Assembly (NCBI RefSeq): GCF_900102895.1
Contig: NZ_FNGD01000006.1
Span: 1 to 59,529, forward strand
Direction of reading: 5' to 3'
Origin: Arthrobacter sp. ov407
GTDB taxonomy: Bacteria; Actinomycetota; Actinomycetes; Actinomycetales; Micrococcaceae
Length of the DNA: 59,529 nt
Shown: positions 9,351 to 20,082 of the stretch, in pieces
How the letters are laid out: every line of letters starts with the position of its first letter
How positions within the stretch are numbered: the stretch's first letter is position 1
The notes under the pieces: model-generated
Told to the model about the DNA's origin: nothing
What the model saw: only the letters and a program-made list of their open reading frames with translations
Database searches by the model: none
Position numbers and translations under genes: made by a program

Positions 9351-10160
9351 ATGCCCAACTCGTTCCCGCGCTTCGTAGTGGCCTTTGTCGTGACCCTCGG
9401 CCTTGTCCTCTTGGGCGGAAGCCCCGCCTCGGCCGCTACGGCCAGTACCTCGGGACCCGGAATCGATGTGTCCTGGCCGCAGTGCGGCAAGGCCCTCCCA
9501 AAGCAGCCCGCCTTCGCGATCGTCGGCGTCAACCACGGCCTGGCCAACAACACGAACCCCTGCCTCGCCAGCCAGCTGGCCTGGGCGAAGACCGCAAAGT
9601 CCCCGGAAACGACGGCGCAGCCGAGGGTGGCGCTGTACGTCAACACGGCCAACCCCGCCCGGCAGGGATCCTGGTGGCCCACGTTGAACACCTACAACGG
9701 GGTGAAGGTCACCAACCCCTACGGCAACTGCGCCTTGGGGTCGCTCAAAGCCTGCTCCTACATGTACGGGTGGGCCAAGGCATCCGACGACGCCAAGCGC
9801 CGCGGCGTCAGCAACCCGCAGTCCTACCTCTGGTGGCTGGATGTGGAAACGGAAAACACCTGGCAGACAGACAAGGCCGCCAATGTCGCCGTCCTGGAAG
9901 GCATGACCGCCTATTTCAAGAGGATCGGCGCCCGCGTGGGCCTCTATTCCACCGCCTACCAGTGGGGAAAGATCGCCGGAACCGTGAAGTTCACCAGCCC
10001 GCTGGCAGGATTGCCGAGCTGGCTCGCTGGAGCGGGATCGGCGGCCGTCGCCAAGGCGAACTGCGCCCGCCCCGGACTCGCCCCGCGCAGCCGCGTCTCG
10101 ATGACGCAGTACATCTCCGGCGGCCTCGACTACAACTACTCGTGCACGGGATCCCGCTGA
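9351..10160 (+). CDS. Secreted protein with a GH25-like (TIM-barrel) domain
   Basis: This 269-residue protein has a clear signal peptide (about 1-28, ending ASAATA). The mature domain begins GPGIDVSWPQCGK, the entry typical of GH25/DUF1906-type barrels. It carries WWLDVETENTW in the middle, where GH25 lysozymes place their catalytic Asp/Glu pair. Four or more cysteines in the mature part suggest disulfides. It is probably a cell-wall-active or substrate-binding exported protein; lysozyme-type activity is inferred from fold only. No classical ribosome site precedes the ATG, in line with a leaderless transcript. Confidence 0.75.
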   Translation: MPNSFPRFVVAFVVTLGLVLLGGSPASAATASTSGPGIDVSWPQCGKALPKQPAFAIVGVNHGLANNTNPCLASQLAWAKTAKSPETTAQPRVALYVNTANPARQGSWWPTLNTYNGVKVTNPYGNCALGSLKACSYMYGWAKASDDAKRRGVSNPQSYLWWLDVETENTWQTDKAANVAVLEGMTAYFKRIGARVGLYSTAYQWGKIAGTVKFTSPLAGLPSWLAGAGSAAVAKANCARPGLAPRSRVSMTQYISGGLDYNYSCTGSR

Positions 10161-10247
10161 ACCGGTGAAGTAGAGGCAGAAGCAGGCAACAGAGGCCAGC
10201 GGGCAGCAGTCGGTTGCCGGCCCGGCTGAGGGTGGGCCGTCCGCGCA

Positions 10248-10295
10248 GTGCAGAAATATGTGCAGAAATATGTGCAGAAACATGTGCAGAAATAT
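10248..10295. repeat. Four tandem copies of a 12-bp unit
   Basis: GTGCAGAAATAT occurs four times head to tail (10248, 10260, 10272, 10284); only the third copy differs, by one base (C for T). It lies in the 252-nt gap between the secreted protein and the oxidoreductase gene, outside any supported gene. The rest of the gap shows no clear feature. Confidence 0.9.
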
Positions 10296-10412
10296 CCCGG
10301 GGGCCGCCGTCGTTGATCCCAGTGTGCCCGCGCCGGAAACCCGGCGCCGCCCAGGACCGCAGCCCCAAACTCCGGCCCGAACACTGCTCCGCTACGAAAG
10401 GCCGGCTTTTCC

Positions 10413-11402
10413 GTGACTGTTCCGCTTTCCATTCTTGATCTCGCAACCATCGGCCCGGGCCAGACGGCGGCCGAGAGCTTCGCCGGAAGCGTGGCCATGG
10501 CGCAGCTCGCCGAGGACCGGGGCTACCGGCGGATCTGGTACGCCGAGCACCACAACATGTCCTCGATCGCCTCCTCCGCCACGAGCGTGCTGATCGCCCA
10601 CGTCGCGGCCCACACCTCCAGCATTCGGCTCGGCGCCGGCGGCGTGATGCTGCCCAACCACTCGCCGCTGACCATCGCGGAACAGTTCGGCACGCTCGAA
10701 ACCCTGCACCCGGGGAGGATCGACCTCGGGCTGGGGCGGGCGCCGGGCAGCGACCAGAACACCATGCGTGCCCTGCGCCGCGATCCGATGTCGGCAGACA
10801 GCTTCCCGCAGGACGTCCTGGAACTCCAGGGCTACCTGACCGGCCCCACCCGCATTCAGGGCGTGGAGGCCACCCCGGGCAAGGGCACCAATGTGCCGTT
10901 GTACATCCTGGGTTCGTCCTTGTTCGGCGCCAGGCTGGCAGCCCAGCTGGGCCTGCCCTACGCCTTCGCCTCGCACTTCGCGCCCAACGCCCTGCAGGAC
11001 GCGGTGGCCATCTACCGCCGCGAATTCCGGCCGTCCGCACAGCTCGACGCCCCGCACGTGATCGCCGGCGTCAATGTCGTTGCCGCGGACACGGCCGCCG
11101 ACGCCCAGGCGATGTTCCAGGCCACCAAGCGGGCCAGGGTCTCGCTGTTCTTCGGCAACGGCCGCGTGTTCAGCGACGACGAGGCGGACATGATCCTCGA
11201 CTCGCCCCAGGGCCAGCACATGGCGCAGATGATGAAGTACTCCGCTGTCGGCACTCCCGATGCCGTCCTGGCGTACCTCGAGGAGTTCACGGAGCACGCC
11301 GACGCCGACGAACTGATCGTGGCGCACCAGAGCACCGGCACCGAGGCCCGGCTCCGCTCGGTGGAGCTTCTGGCCGACGCTGCCCGGCTGGTGCGGGCCT
11401 AA
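10413..11402 (+). CDS. LLM-class flavin-dependent oxidoreductase
   Basis: This 329-residue protein belongs to the bacterial luciferase-like monooxygenase family, the single-component MsnO8/YwcH-type group. Family hallmarks are [16 protein letters not shown] near residues 46-61, [15 protein letters not shown] and [12 protein letters not shown]. These line the flavin (FMN) pocket of the TIM barrel. The natural substrate cannot be deduced. The start is GTG at 10413 with a GAAAGG about 10 nt upstream. It is monocistronic and convergent with galK. Confidence 0.9.
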   Translation: MTVPLSILDLATIGPGQTAAESFAGSVAMAQLAEDRGYRRIWYAEHHNMSSIASSATSVLIAHVAAHTSSIRLGAGGVMLPNHSPLTIAEQFGTLETLHPGRIDLGLGRAPGSDQNTMRALRRDPMSADSFPQDVLELQGYLTGPTRIQGVEATPGKGTNVPLYILGSSLFGARLAAQLGLPYAFASHFAPNALQDAVAIYRREFRPSAQLDAPHVIAGVNVVAADTAADAQAMFQATKRARVSLFFGNGRVFSDDEADMILDSPQGQHMAQMMKYSAVGTPDAVLAYLEEFTEHADADELIVAHQSTGTEARLRSVELLADAARLVRA

Positions 11403-11444
11403 AGGCCTTACGGCCTAAGGGCCGGCGCTCCGGCCGGCGTCCCG
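11403..11444. terminator. Probable bidirectional terminator between the oxidoreductase and galK
   Basis: The 44-nt convergent gap holds two short hairpins, AGGCC-TTAC-GGCCT and GCCGG-CGCT-CCGGC. They are GC-rich and lack a T-tract. Confidence 0.4.
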
Positions 11445-11446
11445 GG

Positions 11447-12666
<1,220 letters not shown>

Positions 12667-12670
<4 letters not shown>

Positions 12671-13857
12671 GGCTGGGCGGCTTCCTGTTCTGCTACTGGC
12701 TGTTCTGTTGCTTCCTGTTCCGTTGCTGGCAGTTTTGGGCGGAATGGCTCGAGCCCGGCCTTTTCCATGGCCTCGCGGAGCCGGGCGGCTGCCGTTTCCG
12801 GCGGGATGTCCGCGATGAATGCGCCCATCGCGGCCTCCGACCCTGCCAGGAACTTGAGCTTGTCCTCCTCCCGGCGGGGCGAGGTCAGCTGCAGCATGAG
12901 CCGGATGTCGTCCCGATGGGCGTGGACGGGAGCCTGGTGCCACGCCGAAATGTACGGAGTGGGGGTGTCGTAGAGGGCATCGACGGCGCGCAGGAGCCGG
13001 CTGTACAGCCAGGAGAACTCGTCGCGTTCCTCGTCCGTCGTGGCGGCGAGGTCCGGGACGTGCCGGTGCGGGAGGATGTGCACTTCCAGCGGCCAGCGCG
13101 CAGCAAACGGGACAAACGCCGTCCAGTGCTCGCCCTGGAGCAGCACGCGCTCGGATTTCTGCTCGAAGCTGAGGATGTCCTCGAACAGCGAGCCGCCGTA
13201 GCTCTCGATCGTGCGGACCAGCTGGGCAGTGCGGGGCGTGATGTATGGGTAGGCGTAAATCTGTCCGTGCGGGTGGTGCAGCGTCACGCCGATCGCTTCG
13301 CCGCGGTTCTCAAACGGGAAAACCTGTTCGACGCCGGGCAGCGCGGACAGCGCGGCCGTCCGGTCCGCCCAGGCTTCCACCACCGTGCGCATCCGGGACA
13401 GGGGCAGCCCCGCCAGGGATCCGGTGTGTTCGGGGGAGAAGCACACCACTTCGCACCGGCCCACAGACTGCCGGCTGCGCCCCAGCCCCACCACGGCGAG
13501 GTCATCCAGTCCCTCCGGCGCGGCGGCCCCCGATAGGTCCGGTCCGAAGGACGGGGACTTGTTTTCGAAGACGGCGACATCGTAGAGGCTCGGAATTTCC
13601 GAGGGATTCTCCGGCGACGCCGGGGCCAGCGGGTCCAGGTGCGACGGTGGCAGAACCACCCGGTTCTGCCGGGCGGCGGCGATGGAAATCCACTCCCCGG
13701 ACAGGACGTCCTGGCGCATGGTGGCCGTGGGCGGACGGAGCGTCGGCTCGCGGAGATCGTCCCCGCGGTCCGGGGGCAGGACGGTATCGGCATCATCGAA
13801 GTAGATGATGTCCCGGCCGTCGGAGAGCTTATAGGAACGTTTCGTAATCTGGCCCAT
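12667..13857 (-). CDS. galT: Galactose-1-phosphate uridylyltransferase
   Basis: This 396-residue enzyme exchanges UMP between UDP-glucose and galactose-1-phosphate. The catalytic motif HHPHGQIYAYP lies near residue 195, with the second histidine of HPH as the nucleophile. LEVHILPHRHVPDL further on matches the second half of the family. The C-terminal tail (TEQEATEQPVAEQEAAQP) is a low-complexity Glu/Gln repeat outside the conserved fold. The start MGQITKRSYKL at 13857 is 2 nt after the stop of the alpha-galactosidase gene. No galE (UDP-glucose epimerase) accompanies it in this window. Confidence 0.95.
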
Positions 13858-13859
13858 TG

Positions 13860-16121
13860 TCAGGATTTCCTCACGGGGTGGCCGCCGGCAGCGGCTGGAG
13901 CGGCAGCGGTGACGCGGCGGACGGCCAGGAGCAGCCCGTGCTCCGGGTTGAGGACAGGCATTGGGAGGCCGGACTCCGCCAGGAACCGTCCGGTCGCCTC
14001 GACGCCGCCGGCAAGCCACGCTGGAGGCACCGCCTGCAGAAACGCCCGCCTGTCATCAGCCGCGGGGTAGACCGCTTCCACCCGGTACGCGGCGTCCGGC
14101 AGCAGCCCCGGCAGGCAGACCCGCCCCGGGACTTCGGCGAACGACGTCGCCAGGGAAACCAGGGCGTAGAGGGCCTCGCCGCCGTCATGGGACACGACAC
14201 CGTGGAGCCGCAGGGCTGGGTCTGGCTCGTCGGCCCGTACCATGCGTCCGCTGTGCAGCAGGGGACGGTACTGCTTGAACAGCGCGATGGCCCCGGCAAG
14301 CTCGGTCCGCTCGGAATCGGCGAGGTGCCTCACGTCCCATTCGAGACCGAAGTGGCCGAACATGGCGGTGATCGCCCGGAAGGAGAGATCGTGCGTACGC
14401 GCGGTGGTGTGGCTCGTGGTGGGTCCGATGTGCGAACCGACGAGCTCCGGCGGCACCACCATGCCGGTCCAGCGCTGGATCGTCTGCCGTTCCAGTGCAT
14501 CGTTGCAGTCCGAGGCCCAGATCCGGTCGGTGCGTTCCAGGATTCCGAGATCCACGCGGGCGCCCCCGGAGGAGCAGCTTTCAATCTCAACGTCCGGGTG
14601 GGCCAAGCGGAGCTCGTCGAGGAGCCGGTAAACGGCCCGCGTCTGGGCGTGCACGGAGGGGCGGCCGGCGTGGCCCATTTCGGTCAGGTCCCGGTTCTGG
14701 TCCCATTTGAGATAGCTGATCCGGTATTCGCTCAACAGGGCATCGAGCCTGTCGAAGATGTACTGCCAGGCCTCCGGATTGACGAGGTCGAGGACCTGCT
14801 GGTGCCGCCACCGTTCCGGCAGCCGGCCGGCCGGGCCGGCGATCCAGTCCGGGTGGGCGCGGGCCAGGTCCGAGTCTTCGTTGACCATTTCGGGTTCGAC
14901 CCAGAGGCCGAATTCCATGCCGTGGCCGGTGACTGCGTCGATCAGCGGGGCCAGGCCGCCGGGCCAGAGGTCCTCGTCGACGTACCAGTCGCCCAGGCCC
15001 GCCTGGTCGTTGCGCCGGCCGCGGAACCAGCCGTCGTCGAGGACGTAGCGTTCCACGCCCAGCCGGGCGGCGGATTCGGCGAGATCGAGCAGTACCGGCA
15101 TTCGGTGGTCGAAATACACCGCTTCCCAGACGTTGAGGACCACGGGGCGGGCTTTGCCGGACTGCACGCCGGGGTGGTGCGGGCGGCCCCGGAACCAGGT
15201 GTAGAAAGCATCGCTGATGCCGTCCAGCCCCGCGGCGGAGTACGCCGCGAACAGCCAGGGGGTCTCGTAGCTGGCATTCGCGGCCAGGCTGATCTCGCCG
15301 GCACCGAGCAGTTCCGAGGCGCCCATGACGGTCCGGCCGTCCGCTGCGGCGTCCACGAAGCTTTCGTGGTTGCCGCTCCAGCCCAGATGCACGGCCCAGA
15401 CCTGCCCGTGGCGGTTGCCGAATCCGGGGGTTCCGGCTGCCAGCAGGAGCGAGGCGTCATGGCCGGTCCGGCCGTGCCGGCCGGAGCGGACCCACGTGCC
15501 TTGGTGCAGCGGCTGGCGCTGGGGGTGGGACTCCCGGCACCAGCGGCCGGTCAGGTCCAGGATCTCTGTGGCGGCGCGGCCCACCGGCAGCACGGCCGCG
15601 AGTTCGTCAAGGCTGTACGGGCCGGCGCCATCGTTGTCGAGCCGGTGCCGGAGCTGGAGCAGGCCGCCGTCGTTGATCTTGATCTCCGTGCGGACGCTGA
15701 CACCGGCCTCGGGGTCGGACTGGGTGATGACGGCAGAGCAGGCCTCCCCGCCAGAACGCTCCCCGCCGGAACGCTCAACGCTGACTACGCGCAGGCGGGC
15801 CGAGAACGCCTGGCCGTTCCGGTGCCCGCGGAGGCCTGGCCGCCCACGCCAGCCGGAGGACGCCTGCGGGATCAGTCCCAGCGTGACCGGAACGTCAAAG
15901 GCCGAGTGCGGGACGGCGTCGCCGAGCAGCGAAAGGTCCGGCAGGGCCGGGCCGAGGTCGGCGCCGAAGTGCAGCAGCGCGGCCTCGCCCGTGCTGAAGT
16001 CGATGAGAAGGGACGTGCCGGACCGGCGCAGGTACAACGGCTCCAGATCCGACAACAACAGGTCCGGGACGCCCAGGACGGAGCGGGTCTCGGCGGCAAG
16101 GGTGAGGTCCGGGTTGTTCAC
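13860..16121 (-). CDS. GH36 alpha-galactosidase
   Basis: This 753-residue enzyme of glycoside hydrolase family 36 hydrolyses terminal alpha-galactosides such as melibiose or raffinose. The nucleophile motif YLKWDQNRD lies near residue 474. The acid/base region SCSSGGARVDLGILERTD...WASD lies near 520-537. VLNVWEAVYFDH marks the barrel start. There is no signal peptide, so it acts inside the cell on imported sugars. The GTG at 16121 with GGAGC upstream is the preferred start. A short duplicated GGERSGGE segment sits in the N-terminal beta domain. Confidence 0.94.
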   Translation of the reverse strand: MNNPDLTLAAETRSVLGVPDLLLSDLEPLYLRRSGTSLLIDFSTGEAALLHFGADLGPALPDLSLLGDAVPHSAFDVPVTLGLIPQASSGWRGRPGLRGHRNGQAFSARLRVVSVERSGGERSGGEACSAVITQSDPEAGVSVRTEIKINDGGLLQLRHRLDNDGAGPYSLDELAAVLPVGRAATEILDLTGRWCRESHPQRQPLHQGTWVRSGRHGRTGHDASLLLAAGTPGFGNRHGQVWAVHLGWSGNHESFVDAAADGRTVMGASELLGAGEISLAANASYETPWLFAAYSAAGLDGISDAFYTWFRGRPHHPGVQSGKARPVVLNVWEAVYFDHRMPVLLDLAESAARLGVERYVLDDGWFRGRRNDQAGLGDWYVDEDLWPGGLAPLIDAVTGHGMEFGLWVEPEMVNEDSDLARAHPDWIAGPAGRLPERWRHQQVLDLVNPEAWQYIFDRLDALLSEYRISYLKWDQNRDLTEMGHAGRPSVHAQTRAVYRLLDELRLAHPDVEIESCSSGGARVDLGILERTDRIWASDCNDALERQTIQRWTGMVVPPELVGSHIGPTTSHTTARTHDLSFRAITAMFGHFGLEWDVRHLADSERTELAGAIALFKQYRPLLHSGRMVRADEPDPALRLHGVVSHDGGEALYALVSLATSFAEVPGRVCLPGLLPDAAYRVEAVYPAADDRRAFLQAVPPAWLAGGVEATGRFLAESGLPMPVLNPEHGLLLAVRRVTAAAPAAAGGHPVRKS

Positions 16122-16165
16122 GGTAGCTCCAGGCGTAGTGGGTGGATGGGATGGGGCCGCGCCGG

Positions 16166-16984
16166 TCAGCCTGCGGCTGCTGTGGGGCTCGCAGCGCTGG
16201 TGTGCGGGGCGTCGCCGGTACTGGCCAGGCGGAGCCGGCCGACGCGCTCGCCGAGGATGCGCCGGGCCTCGCTGCCGAGGAGGTCGTCGCTGATCAGTTC
16301 GTCGGCATCCTCCAGGCTGGCGATCGTGCTGATGCCGAGGGTGCCCCACTTCGTGTGGTCGGCCAGCACCACCACCCGGCGGGCCGCAGTGACGAAGGCC
16401 CGGTTGGTTTCGGCTTCCAGCACGTTGGGGGTGGTGAACCCGGCGTCGGCGTCGACGCCGTGGACGCCGAGGAACAGCACATCCAAGTGCAGCTGCTTGA
16501 GCGAGGACGTGGCCAGCGGCCCGACGAGGGCATCGGAGGGTGTGCGTTCGCCGCCGGTCAGGATCACGGTGGACGGGGACGAACTCTGGTGGAAGACGTC
16601 GGCGATCCGCACCGAGTTAGTTACCACCGTGATCCGCGGACCGGCGGACAGCAGCTGGGCCAACGCCCACGTGGTGGTGCCGGCGCTGAGCCCCACCGCC
16701 ATGCCCTCGCGCACCTGTGCGGCCGCCTCGTGCGCAATCGCCATCTTTTCGTCCTTGAGCTGGGTCACCTTCAGCTCGAAGCCTGGCTCGTGGGTGCCGG
16801 CTCCGCCGGGCAGTTTGGCCCCGCCGTGGATCTTCTCCACGGCGCCCGCCGCGTCTAGTGCCTCGATATCCCGCCGCACGGTCATCAGCGAGACGCCGAG
16901 CATCTTGGCGAGGTCGGCGACACGGACGATCCGTTCACGCTGGACCTCCGCGAGGATGGCGGAATGGCGGGCTGCGGCTAGCAT
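16166..16984 (-). CDS. DeoR-family transcriptional regulator of the galactoside operon
   Basis: This 272-residue repressor-type protein has an N-terminal DeoR helix-turn-helix (about 5-57, with LAKMLGVSLMTVRRDIEAL as the recognition part). A sugar-phosphate-binding domain follows (about 75-255), including GLSAGTTTWALAQLL and VFLGVHGVDADAGFTTP. DeoR proteins usually sense a phosphorylated sugar of the pathway they control; galactose-1-phosphate or tagatose-6-phosphate would be plausible here. It lies inside the operon, 9 nt after the beta-galactosidase gene, so it is probably autoregulated. Confidence 0.92.
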   Translation of the reverse strand: MLAAARHSAILAEVQRERIVRVADLAKMLGVSLMTVRRDIEALDAAGAVEKIHGGAKLPGGAGTHEPGFELKVTQLKDEKMAIAHEAAAQVREGMAVGLSAGTTTWALAQLLSAGPRITVVTNSVRIADVFHQSSSPSTVILTGGERTPSDALVGPLATSSLKQLHLDVLFLGVHGVDADAGFTTPNVLEAETNRAFVTAARRVVVLADHTKWGTLGISTIASLEDADELISDDLLGSEARRILGERVGRLRLASTGDAPHTSAASPTAAAG

Positions 16985-16993
16985 GTGGAGTCC

Positions 16994-19111
16994 TTACAGG
17001 CTTGAGTGGCTTGAGTGGCTGGCGGACGTGCCGACCAATTGGGCGGCACGGGAACGGACGACGGCGACAGCTCCGGCAGCGAGGCCGAGCCCGCCGTCGA
17101 GCTCGGCGCCGGTGAGCAGGTCGACGCCGTCCAGCGGCAGCCGGACGTCGTGGTCCCCGTGGTTAATGCAGAACGTCCAGTCGGTCCCGTCCTTGCTGCG
17201 CCGGGCAACTTCCACATTGTCCGGCAGCTCCGGAACGAGCGGCTGCACCCTGGCATCGGCGCAGACGACGGCGAGCAGTTCGCCCAGGCCCTCCGGCGCG
17301 AGTGTCGTGGCGACATAGTAGGAGCGGCCGCTTCCGGCGCGGTTGCGGGTCACGGCGGGGGAGCCGGCGGCCGGTCCCTCTTCCACGGCCGCGAGCACCT
17401 CGGCGGTGGTAGCCCGCCCCATTTCGTTCCAGCAGGTACCCGCGCCGAAACCGCTGAGCCGGACGCTTTCGCCGCCACGCAGCGGAAAGAATTCTTCCAT
17501 GCGGACGCCCAGCAGTCCGCTGAACGCGCCGGGGTAACTGCCAAGCCTGATGTGGTCATTTTCGTCCACGATACCGGAGAAGTAGGTCACCACGAGGTGG
17601 CCGCCGGAGCGGACGTACGCGTCCAGATTCGCGGCCCCGGCATCGCTGACGAGGTACTGCATTGGCGCGACGACGAGCCGGTAGCCGGAGAGGTCGTCGG
17701 TGCTCTGGCGGAAGTCGGTGGGGATGCCGGCACGGTAGAAGGCATCATGCCAGCGCCGTGTTTCCGCGATGTTGGAGGCGTCCACACTCGGGTGCGAGTC
17801 CAGTTCCGAGGCCCAGCGGGCGTCGGTGTCGTGGAGGATCGCGACGTCCACCCGGCCGGATGCGCCCGTGACCACCGAGCCGCTGACTTCGGCCAGGCTG
17901 CGCAGCGCCTGGCCCAGCTGGACCACTTCGCGCCAAACCTTCGTGTCCGTGCCGGCATGCGGCAGCAGCCCGGAGTGGAACTTCTCGGCGCCCGCGCGCG
18001 AGGCCCTCCACTGGAAGAAGAGCGCGCCGTCGGCGCCGCGGGCAACGTGCTGCAGGGAATTGCGCAGCATCTCGCCGGGCGCTTTGGCGATGTTGCGGGG
18101 CTGCCAGTTCACGGCAGAGGTGGAATGCTCCATGAGCAGCCACGGCTTGCCCTTGGCCCAGCCGCGGGTGAGGTCCGCGGTTGCCGCGAGTTCCTGGAAG
18201 TTCCGCAGGTCCTCGGCGATCAGGTAGTGGTCGTTGGAAACGACGTCCATCTCCTCGGACCAGCGCCAGTAGTCAACGGGCCGGTGCAGGCCCATGCTGA
18301 ACCCCATGAAGTTGGTGGTCACCGGATGCCCTGAGTGCGAGCGGATGATCGCGGCCTCGGCCTTGTAGCACTCGAGCAGTTCGTCGGAGGAGTAGCGGGC
18401 GAAGTCCAGCTGCTGGGTCGGGTTAACCCAGGTCCCGGAGGTGCGCGGCGGCAGGATCTGCTCCCAGGCCGAGTAGCGCTGGGACCAGAAGGCGGTGCCC
18501 CACGCGGCATTGAGGGCCTCGAGGCTGCCGTACCGGCGCTCGAGCCAGCGCCGGAAGCCTGCGGCGGCGCCGTCGGAGAAATCCGGCTGGTTGTGGCAGC
18601 CGTACTCGTTGTGGACGTGCCACATCACGACGGCGGGGTGGTCCTTGTACCGGACGGCGATCTGCTCGGTCAGTGCCGCGGCGGCCCGGCGGTATTCGGC
18701 GCTCGAGGCTGCGAAGGCCTGGCGGGAACCGTAGCTGTGCCGCACGCCGTCGGCCGTTACCGGGAGGGACTCGGGGTACTTGTGGCTGAACCAGGGCGGC
18801 GGGGACGCCGTGGCGTTCGCCAGGTCCACCCGGATGCCGTTCGCGTGCAGCAGGTCCAGGACCCGGTCCAGCCAGCCGAACTCGTAGACGCCCTCGGACG
18901 GCTCCAGCAGGGACCAGCTGAAGATGCCCACGCTGACCAGGTTGACGCCGGCCTCGCGCATCAGCCGGACGTCCTCGTCCCAGGTCTCCTCGGGCCACTG
19001 CTCCGGGTTGTAGTCTCCGCCGAATGCCAGCATCGGGGAGCCTTCGGCGCCGAGGCGGGCGGTGATGTAGTCCATGGCAGCGGCTTTTTTGTCATTGATG
19101 TCGTTGTCCAC
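16994..19111 (-). CDS. GH42 beta-galactosidase
   Basis: This 705-residue enzyme cleaves beta-galactosides. The TIM barrel starts MLAFGGDYNPEQWPEETW. The acid/base glutamate is in MWHVHNEYG (near 167) and the nucleophile in LLMEHSTSAVNW (near 328). A trimerisation domain and a small C-terminal beta domain follow, the usual GH42 plan. I choose the GTG at 19111 because AAAGGA lies 5 nt before it and the gap to the permease stop is 2 nt; the ATG at 19075 lacks a ribosome site. No signal peptide is present, so it acts on imported oligosaccharides. Confidence 0.95.
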   Translation of the reverse strand: MDNDINDKKAAAMDYITARLGAEGSPMLAFGGDYNPEQWPEETWDEDVRLMREAGVNLVSVGIFSWSLLEPSEGVYEFGWLDRVLDLLHANGIRVDLANATASPPPWFSHKYPESLPVTADGVRHSYGSRQAFAASSAEYRRAAAALTEQIAVRYKDHPAVVMWHVHNEYGCHNQPDFSDGAAAGFRRWLERRYGSLEALNAAWGTAFWSQRYSAWEQILPPRTSGTWVNPTQQLDFARYSSDELLECYKAEAAIIRSHSGHPVTTNFMGFSMGLHRPVDYWRWSEEMDVVSNDHYLIAEDLRNFQELAATADLTRGWAKGKPWLLMEHSTSAVNWQPRNIAKAPGEMLRNSLQHVARGADGALFFQWRASRAGAEKFHSGLLPHAGTDTKVWREVVQLGQALRSLAEVSGSVVTGASGRVDVAILHDTDARWASELDSHPSVDASNIAETRRWHDAFYRAGIPTDFRQSTDDLSGYRLVVAPMQYLVSDAGAANLDAYVRSGGHLVVTYFSGIVDENDHIRLGSYPGAFSGLLGVRMEEFFPLRGGESVRLSGFGAGTCWNEMGRATTAEVLAAVEEGPAAGSPAVTRNRAGSGRSYYVATTLAPEGLGELLAVVCADARVQPLVPELPDNVEVARRSKDGTDWTFCINHGDHDVRLPLDGVDLLTGAELDGGLGLAAGAVAVVRSRAAQLVGTSASHSSHSSL

Positions 19112-19113
19112 GT

Positions 19114-20082
19114 TTATCCTTTGCTGGAGCCGAGGGTCAGGCCCGCCACGAAGTGGCGCTGCAGGAGCAGGTAGATGATCAGGGCGGGGATGGCCGTGAT
19201 CATGGCGCCGGCGGCGATCAGGTTGTAGTTGGAGAGGAACTGGCCCTGGAGGTTGTTGATCGCGGTGGTGACCGGAAGGCGGTCGCCGCTTTGGATGAAG
19301 AGCAGGGGCCAGAAGAAGTCGTTGTAAATGAAGATCACCTCGAGCGTGCCCATGGCGGCCAGGGCCGGGCGGCACAGCGGCAGGATGATGTCCCAGTACT
19401 GACGCCAGACGCCGGCCCCGTCGACCAGCGCCGCCTCGGTCAGTTCCGGGGACAGGGCCTTCATGTAGTTCGAGAGAACGAACGTCACGAAGCCGATCTG
19501 GAAGGCGGTGTCCACGGCAATCACGCTGATGTAGGTGTTGAGCAGGTTCCCGGAATCGCTGACGGCGTAGGGCAGCTCGAAGTGCTTGAACATTTCAAAG
19601 AGCGGCGCCGCGAGCACCTGCGGGGGCAGCAGGTTTCCGGCGGTGAACATGATCAGCAGGGTGATGTTGAACTTCCAGCTCACCCGGCTCACGGCGAACG
19701 CCATCATGGAGGCGAAGAAAAGGATCAGGAACACCGACGGGACCGTGATGAGCACGGAGTTCCAGAACAGCTGGGCAAAGCCGCCCTGCGTCCAGGCCTG
19801 GGTGAAGTTGTCGAAGTTGAAGGCCCCGCCGGTGCTGAAGTAGCCGTATTTGTCCGTGTCCGCCTTGGGCCGCAGGGCGGTGAAAATGGCCCAGCCCAGC
19901 GGTACCAGCCAGATCGCCGCCATAACGATGAGGAAGACGTGGGTGCCGTAGTGCCGCCTGCCCTGCTTGTTGTTGGCCGGCCGGCCGGGCCGGGGGGCGG
20001 TCCTGCCCACGGCGGAGCTGCGCTGCCTGGCGTCCGCCGGTGTGCCGGCCGCGGCGGCATCGGTTGGATGGGCGATGCTCAT
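19114..20082 (-). CDS. Carbohydrate ABC transporter permease (MalG type)
   Basis: This 322-residue inner-membrane permease has six predicted helices. It carries the EAA loop EAALVDGAGVWRQYWDIILPL, the docking site for the ATPase. The N-terminal 45 residues are basic and cytoplasmic. It pairs with the upstream permease, overlapping it by 4 nt (ATGA). With the binding protein it imports a galactoside; the exact sugar is inferred from the downstream hydrolases. Confidence 0.93.
   Translation of the reverse strand: MSIAHPTDAAAAGTPADARQRSSAVGRTAPRPGRPANNKQGRRHYGTHVFLIVMAAIWLVPLGWAIFTALRPKADTDKYGYFSTGGAFNFDNFTQAWTQGGFAQLFWNSVLITVPSVFLILFFASMMAFAVSRVSWKFNITLLIMFTAGNLLPPQVLAAPLFEMFKHFELPYAVSDSGNLLNTYISVIAVDTAFQIGFVTFVLSNYMKALSPELTEAALVDGAGVWRQYWDIILPLCRPALAAMGTLEVIFIYNDFFWPLLFIQSGDRLPVTTAINNLQGQFLSNYNLIAAGAMITAIPALIIYLLLQRHFVAGLTLGSSKG

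Noticed and set aside
7361..10168. A 935-codon open frame on the plus strand
   Set aside because: It is opposite the HerA-like gene and in a different frame from the secreted protein gene. Both of those have clear motifs, while this frame has none.
10248..10295. Coding repeat (FLHI-type peptide on the minus strand)
   Set aside because: The frame through the repeats has no start signal and overlaps the oxidoreductase gene; the repeats are better seen as non-coding.
13857..17318. A 1153-codon open frame on the plus strand
   Set aside because: It lies opposite the alpha-galactosidase, DeoR and beta-galactosidase genes, which have clear catalytic motifs. It is the usual GC-rich antisense shadow, without a ribosome site or domain.
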